Source: Epiperipatus broadwayi
Lineage: Eukaryota > Onychophora > Udeonychophora > Euonychophora > Peripatidae
NCBI GenBank assembly: GCA_028023455.1
Contig: JAQFVV010000458.1
Coordinates: 488,735-552,734 of the forward strand
Reading direction: 5' to 3'
DNA: 64,000 nt
Each line of letters begins with the position of its first letter. Position 1 is the first letter of the stretch. This document shows, piece by piece, positions 58,200 to 64,000 of the stretch. A program made the translations under genes and the position numbers. The notes beneath the pieces are model-generated. The model did not search any database. It was not told where the DNA came from and saw only the letters and a list, made by a program, of their open reading frames with translations.

Positions 58200-60845
58200 G
58201 AATGACAATGTGTGTATGGTTATCAATTTATCATCACCTAAAGAGTACTTCAGAATATGTAATCTTCAATTTGGTCATTTTATTGTCTTCTCAGAACTGT
58301 TTGAAAGTTTCTAAACTTCAGTTGGAATCTATTCAGTGATTGCTGTGAGTACCATTTTGTAATTATATAAATAGAGTTTCCAGATGTAGATCATCAGTTA
58401 ATATATATTTCACACTTGATGAACTTATCAATTTATGGTTATGTAAATAGTGTTTTAGTATATATAAATTTCAGTTTGTATCTATTCAGTGGTTACTTAC
58501 CGTCTTGGTCAGTAAATTTGATAAAGCACTAGAATGTATAATCTTCAATTTGATCTACTCTGTGATTGCTAGGTTGACTAATTTGTAGTCATCTAAGTAA
58601 TGTTTCAGGGTATATAACCTTCAGGATATATGATTTTCAATTTGATTCTATGATAATAAATTTGTGTGCATTCCAATAGTATTTAAGAATATATGACATT
58701 AGGATTGTACTTATTCAGTCATTCCTATAACCATTGTGATCACTGTCACAGTGTTTCATAATGAAATACCTTCAATGTGAGATAACTGCAATTAGTGACA
58801 TGTGGTCATTTAAGTAATTGGCATGAATGTAAGGTATTCATTTGATATCTGTTCAGTTATTGATGTGATTATTAATTTGGGGCCATGCAATGGTCTTCAG
58901 AATATGTGGCTTTGTTTAATCTATTCAGTGATTGCTTTCATTATAAATTTATGGGCATCTGATAGATTTTCAGAATAAATGATCTTGAATTTGGATCTAT
59001 TAGCTTTTGAGGTGATTATCAATTTGTGGGCATCAATGAAGTGTTTGAGAATATTTGAACTTCAATTTGGATTTATTCTATGGTTATCAATTTGTGAATG
59101 TCAAAGCAGTTTTGCAAAATATATGACTTTTATTATGAAGTTTTGCAAAATATGTGATTTTTATTATGAAGTTATTTATTAATTAATATGATTACCATTT
59201 TGTAGTTAGCTTATAAATGTACAAATTTAAATTTATTCAATGATTGGTGTGATTAATATCTTCATATTTTTCTGTATAAACTTTCAGAATTTATGACTTT
59301 GAGTTTAATCTATTCAGTAACTGTCATCATTTATCAATGGCGATTTAAATAGTATTTATGAATGTATAAAATCTATTTAAATATCTTTACTTATTATTGT
59401 GATTATTAATTTGTGGTCATATAAGTAATGCATAAGAATGTATGAACTTCAGTTTGATGTATTCAGTAAGTGATTTTCAGTTTGGGGTTAACTAAACAAC
59501 ATTTCAAAATATATGTCCATTAATTTGGATTTGTTTAGTGATTTCTGTTTCAATTAATGTAATCAATAGTGTTTCAAAATGTATGTTATTATTTCATCTA
59601 TATAGTTATTGATTACATTTTGAATTTGTGGTTGACTAGGTAATAATTTCTTAATATATGATACATTGATTTATATAAATCATAGTGATTATTGGAATTT
59701 TTATTTTGCTGACATTGATTCTGCAGAAGGTATGACCTTCAATTATCATCTTTTTTATGATCATGATGATTAACAGTTGAAACAGGCAAAACTCTCCATA
59801 TGTATAGATCATGTGATGTTTACATGATCATGTGATGTTTATATGATTCACACTTGGTTGACAACTAAAATGTATTTCTTATATAAGAAGCATTAAATCA
59901 TGAGCTTGATTTATTGTGATTGCTATGATTATTCACTTTGTATATCTACATAGTGATCCAGAATAAACAATCATCTGATTGTATCTATGCCACAATAACT
60001 ATGATCATCAATTTGTCAAATTTCAGAATGTATGATCTTCCATTTCGATTTATTCAGTGATTGTTATACTTATCAATTTGTTGGCATTTATATAGTTTTA
60101 TTTGTATATCCTTAAATATGGATTTATTTTATGATTGTAAAGATTATAAAGTTATGGTTATATTTACAAGAGTTGCTATGATGATCAATTTGTGGTGTTG
60201 TATGTGATATATATTTTCAAATGCTTTGGTTATTAATTTGTAAAAGTGTTTCCATATTTATGATTTAGAGTATGTCTCTATTCAGTGATTGTTGTAATCA
60301 TCTAAGTTATATTTCAAAATTCATGATCTTGAGATTGGATCTATTCTGTGATTATTAATTTATGGTCACTTTAAGTAGTGTCTGTGAATGTATAATCTTT
60401 AGTTGAAATCTAATAATTGATTTGTATGATTATTAATTTATGATCATTTAAATATTGTATGAGAATGTATTACCTTCAGTTCTGAGAATGATTTAAGTGA
60501 TTATTAATTTGTCATCATATAATTTAATATTCTAGAATGTATGATTTTCAATTTGAATCTATTATATGTTTATTACTTCATGATAATCTAAGTAATGTTT
60601 GAAAATTTCTGAAGTAATCAATTTCTGGTCATTTAAGCAGTGTTTTAGAATATAAGTCCTTCAATTTGAATCTATTCAGCAATTTCTATGAATTTCTGAT
60701 TTGTCATAATACAAATAATATTGTACCCTCATCTATTTTGATTTATTTAGTGACTACTGTCATTATTTGTACTTCTAAGGAGGTTGAAATTATATATCAT
60801 TCAAATGAGATCTGTTCAGTAATTGCTGTAATTAGAAAATTTTCA
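58200..60845 (+). repeat. 77-bp satellite, block 2 (main array)
   Basis: Roughly thirty or more eroded units. Landmark order per unit: GGATCTATTCAGTGATTG, then TGATTATCAATTTGTGG, then TCATCTAAGTAGTGTTTCA, then GAATATATGATCTTCAGTTT. Successive ATTCAG landmarks at about 58853, 58922, 58997 and 59074 give a period of 70-77 bases. Units differ by many substitutions and small indels, so the array is old. Open stretches across it (58979-59182, 60666-60848) are by-products. Confidence 0.8.
59780..59850. mobile_element. remnant of a foldback element FB-H
   Basis: AGGCAAAACTCTCCATATG is followed almost at once by GATCATGTGATGTTTACATG, i.e. left terminus joined to the right flank word with the body deleted. 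It interrupts the satellite array. Confidence 0.6.
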
Positions 60846-60849
60846 TAAT

Positions 60850-61690
60850 GTTGTACTGCTTGGCAGTTTCTGTTTCGATGCCTCCAATAGACTGCCAGTG
60901 CCTTTGGCAGGTGACAGGCATATTTCTAGTTTTCATCAAGCCAGGTAGCACTGCCTTTGACTATTGCTTCTCTCATATTCTGGAATTTAAATATATAATT
61001 TTCACCACTTTTTAGCTGCTGACCATCCTTTTGTTGAAGCAAGCATAGACTTAGATGTTGATCTAAAGCTGCAACAAATTTTGTTCCAAAATAAGTGACA
61101 AGGGAAAGCAAAATAATGTTTGTTTAACTTCACTTCAGAGAAACCAATCTTGGTCATATATTTCACCATTTAAACTAGGAAATGTTATAATACTTTCAGC
61201 TAAAACCTGATTATGTATATCTTTTGGAAAATGTTTTAGAAAATCCAGTATGATCTTTAATGAATAGTTTTCTATATCCAATTGAGAAAGCACCTCTGTT
61301 ATAAGAAGTCCAATGTCAATTCCAGTATTTGACCTATGCTTCTCTCATTATGTATGCTATGCTCAGATTCTATAGACAGTGAAGTACTCTCATCACTAAC
61401 ATTCAACCGTTTCTCTAAATCTTTGAGTTGAGAATTTACTTGATCTGATGTTTCTTAAAAAAACCAAACCTCGCCTCATGAGATTCTGACCTTTGCTTCA
61501 GTTCTGCCCTTCTCTCACATTGTTCTGAATTTAAAGTTTCATTTTGGTTAGTTCCGCTTGTTTTGCATTTAACATCAAACTGAAAACACATTTGTAGTCC
61601 CTTTTTATTAATCTCGTGTTTCTGTTTTCCTTCCATTTTTGAGCTACATATTTTTGAGATGACATTTCATAACCATTCATAAACTGAAAT
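60850..61690 (-). pseudogene. unidentified decayed coding segment
   Basis: On the minus strand several frames in succession look protein-like: YEMSSQKYVAQKWKENRNTR (about 61670-61610), SQLKDLEKRLNVSDESTSL (about 61430-61375), IGLLITEVLSQLDIENYSLK, ILDFLKHFPKDIHNQVLAES and FGTKFVAALDQHLSLCLLQQ (about 61100-61035). Shifts separate them. Amino-acid use is normal rather than homopolymer-driven. I do not recognise the family; a transposon-derived protein is likeliest because the segment splits a satellite array. Confidence 0.35.
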
Positions 61691-61854
61691 GAAATATAAA
61701 ATACATTCATAAATGAGATGAAATTAAACTTGCAAACTTAAATAAATAAGTAATGAAATTCAAATTCAATAAATTACATAAATAACTGTTCACTGAGTGT
61801 TCAGATTAATAAATATGTCAAACAAAACTACAAAGCAGTTTTGCTATACACACA

Positions 61855-62030
61855 AAGTATAGACGTGTGAAGTATATATCCAATATTGTTTTATTTTTTA
61901 AAAATTTGGTTCTGTAAAAAATGTTAACAGTTTTCCCCTTCATGGACCCTCTTTGAGTCCCAAAACAATGTACTGGGTGCGCACTGTGCTTCTCAGGCTT
62001 GTGTATATATATATAAACCATCATCCAGAA
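61855..62030 (-). repeat. dispersed repeat, inverted partner of 63845-64000
   Basis: The minus strand reads ACAAGCCTGAGAAGCACAGT, GCGCACCCAGTACATTGTTT and AACAATATTGGATATATACT, matching the plus strand at 63855 onward. Confidence 0.7.
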
Positions 62031-62254
62031 TATATGATATATAAAACCACAAATCTATAATTAATAATGCTGTATTAACAATTTCAAATGACATCCAGTC
62101 TTCTGCACAGTTTCTTCAATTGCTGTTCAGTTGAAACTGTTAAGATAGCTCATTCACAGCAATTCAAGAATGACAGTTTTATTATTTTATAAATTGAATC
62201 AACTCATAAAAAAAAGATATAAGGGGAAAGAAATATTATATGATACTTAGTTTA

Positions 62255-62520
62255 GATCTTTTCAATGATGGCCATGATCATCAATTTATGGTTATAGTAA
62301 TTTATTTGTAGTCATGTAAATAGATTTTCAGAATCTATGATCTTTAGTTTGGATATATTTACTAATTTCTGAATTAATAATTTATATTCATGTATGTATT
62401 GTTTCAGAATATATGGAGGTTTACTTTGAATCTAATCATTGATTGTTGCCATTGCCAATTTATGATCATTCTAAGTAATATTTCAGAGTGTATGATTTCC
62501 AGTCATCAGGCTTTACATCA
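62255..62520 (+). repeat. 77-bp satellite, block 3
   Basis: About three units with the same landmarks (ATCATCAATTTATGG, AATCTATGATCTTTAGTTTG, TATTGTTTCAGAATATATGG, CTAAGTAATATTTCAGAG). It is separated from block 2 by the 1.4-kb segment 60850-62250. Confidence 0.65.
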
Positions 62521-63095
62521 ACCAATGTGACAGAAGATATTAAGATAAAAAAAAGAGATGGGAAGGGGATTAAATGTGAATGCAATAAAGCCCATGAGAT
62601 GGCATAAAAAAGATTGTTGATATTAAAAGCAGTATTTGGTCTTTGATGACCTATGAGATTCTTTTGATTAGATTGTTCAATTAGTTAGTCATTGATAATT
62701 CTAATATTTTAACCAAGCATAATGTGAATTCTATGACAGCATTGTGAAGTAGGTCATGATAGGCATCACTGGAAAAACTCAGCTTAACGTTGATTCTATT
62801 GCTCAGGCAAATTTTGATAAAATCCCAGAAACAACTCTTCTTTCAGACAGCACTGTTAGAGATTTGACAAGAAACCACTAAATAGACAAATTCATAATAA
62901 TTGATTAATGTAGTGTGTAATTACTTGATATGGTTTGGGGTAATTTAATCGGAACTTATAAAAAGTTCGAGCTTGGACATGACAGACCAGACCACTGATG
63001 CTTGACCACCAAATTTTTCACTACTATTGCACAAAACTGGAAGATCTTTTTACTCACTATAATGTAATGCAATATAAGTGATGTAAACTCTTTTT
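62521..63095. other. gene-less stretch
   Basis: One open stretch at 62762-62880 (GITGKTQLNVDSIAQANFDK and on) has normal amino-acid use but no recognised family. Confidence 0.3.
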
Positions 63096-63102
63096 CGCAG
63101 TT

Positions 63103-63165
63103 AAGCGTAGATGGCAGAGTATCAGACTGGAAGAGACAGATCCTCGGATCGATTCAGTTTTGGAA
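63103..63165 (+). repeat. possible tRNA-related SINE head
   Basis: TGGCAGAGTATCAGACTGG resembles box A and GGATCGATTC, 35 bases on, resembles box B. A tRNA fold does not close. Weak. Confidence 0.3.
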
Positions 63166-63844
63166 TTCTGGCGTTGGTTCGCCCATCTTATACACTCTTA
63201 GTGATAAAACTATCTATTATTGATTTATTGATGTAAACTATGAATTTGACTAAACAAATCCCCATTTCTTATAAATCGTTTATACCAAAATAATATGTAG
63301 ATAAAACATTTTTTTTCTTAAAATTAAATTGTACCTACTTATTTAAAGCTTTCATTTTCAAAGCTATTATTGCTTGGTTTACATTATACTTTTAATTTTA
63401 AAATAGGTTAGCTAACCTAGAAATAGTAAATATCACCAGCTATTGTAAAAATGTTTATATATACGACGGCAATTTTCAAGAATTTTCTTAAGGCCGCCAT
63501 TGACCCCTCTTGAAGAAGAATAACTCAGAGGGGTTGCAGTCGCCTCCATGCTGGTTCAGCCTTGCTTTTGTTGGGCTTCCATAGAAGCAATTAATATCGG
63601 ACTTTACTTCAATCGAATGAAGTAGAAGCGTTGATGTTTACGTCAACTTTCCAAAATAATGGAAGAAAAGAAAACGTTTATTTTGTGTTTAATGACCATA
63701 TTGTGAGGATTTTATTTTTTGAAATTTATTAATATAGGGTTTTTCTATATTTACAAAAAATACGTGCACATTATTAATTATACTAATAGTTAAAGGATTA
63801 AAGTCGCATATAATGTAAATGTAGATTTGCACGCACTCGTACTT
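63166..63844. other. gene-less stretch
   Basis: Less AT-rich around 63485-63620; no motif recognised. Confidence 0.3.
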
Positions 63845-64000
63845 TATATATATATACAAGCCTGAGAAGAACAGTGAGCACCCGGTACATTGTTTCGGGA
63901 CCCATGGAGTTCAAGAGGGCCCATGAAAGGGGAAATTGTTAAAAAATTTTACAGGGCCAAATTTTTTAAAAGGAAAAACAAATATTGGATACATACTTTA
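63845..64000 (+). repeat. dispersed repeat, inverted partner of 61855-62030 (runs off the window)
   Basis: ACAAGCCTGAGAAGAACAGT, GAGCACCCGGTACATTGTTT and ACAAATATTGGATACATACT match the other copy inverted. Either two arms of one element of about 2.1 kb or two independent copies. Confidence 0.65.

Noticed and set aside
58979-60848. Open stretches in the satellite array
   Set aside because: Tandem repeats with few stops in one phase give such frames by chance; no motif.

Overview
This window looks like intergenic or intronic DNA from an animal with an AT-rich genome (roughly seven bases in ten are A or T by eye). Every coding trace I can read belongs to a transposable element. There are four non-LTR retrotransposon relics, one hAT transposase relic, a Gag-like open frame next to a tRNA primer-binding site, tRNA-derived SINEs, many short inverted-repeat (foldback/MITE) elements and a diverged satellite. 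This is typical of invertebrate metazoans such as molluscs, arthropods or cnidarians; I cannot name the species. I found no host exon, rRNA, intact tRNA gene, operon or CRISPR array.

Layout. 1-1960 (minus strand): the 5' part of an LTR retrotransposon running off the left edge. 4000-4252: end of a TA-flanked transposon. 5160-7640 (+): decayed LINE. 10.3-14.8 kb: foldback element carrying hammerhead-like motifs, a long decayed dispersed repeat and a tRNA-SINE. 17.4-18.8 kb: terminal-inverted-repeat element with a 6-bp target duplication. 19.5-20.2 and 22.5-22.7 kb: foldbacks. 25.0-33.4 kb: nested block in which a plus-strand LINE was cut by a 5.7-kb hAT element, itself cut by a 2.2-kb LTR-like insertion and a 0.9-kb TA-flanked element. 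34.1-34.4 kb: possible solo LTR. 36.5-38.5 kb: less AT-rich island of unknown nature. 42.2-43.3 kb: second full copy of the TA-flanked element. 43.7-44.9 kb: dispersed repeat, perfect 26-bp hairpin and foldback. 48.6-50.8 kb (minus): the best preserved LINE. 52.8-62.5 kb: a degenerate satellite of about 77 bp per unit in three blocks, split by a 4.9-kb segment holding a minus-strand LINE and by a 1.4-kb segment.

The order of events is partly readable: target duplications, interrupted reading frames and split repeats show which element landed in which. The most unusual points are the five copies of a hammerhead-ribozyme-like core in one foldback family, the LINE/hAT/LTR/MITE nest with a BED zinc finger recoverable across the LTR insertion, and the broken 77-bp satellite. 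All genes here appear inactive except possibly the Gag-like frame, which is open to the edge of the window.
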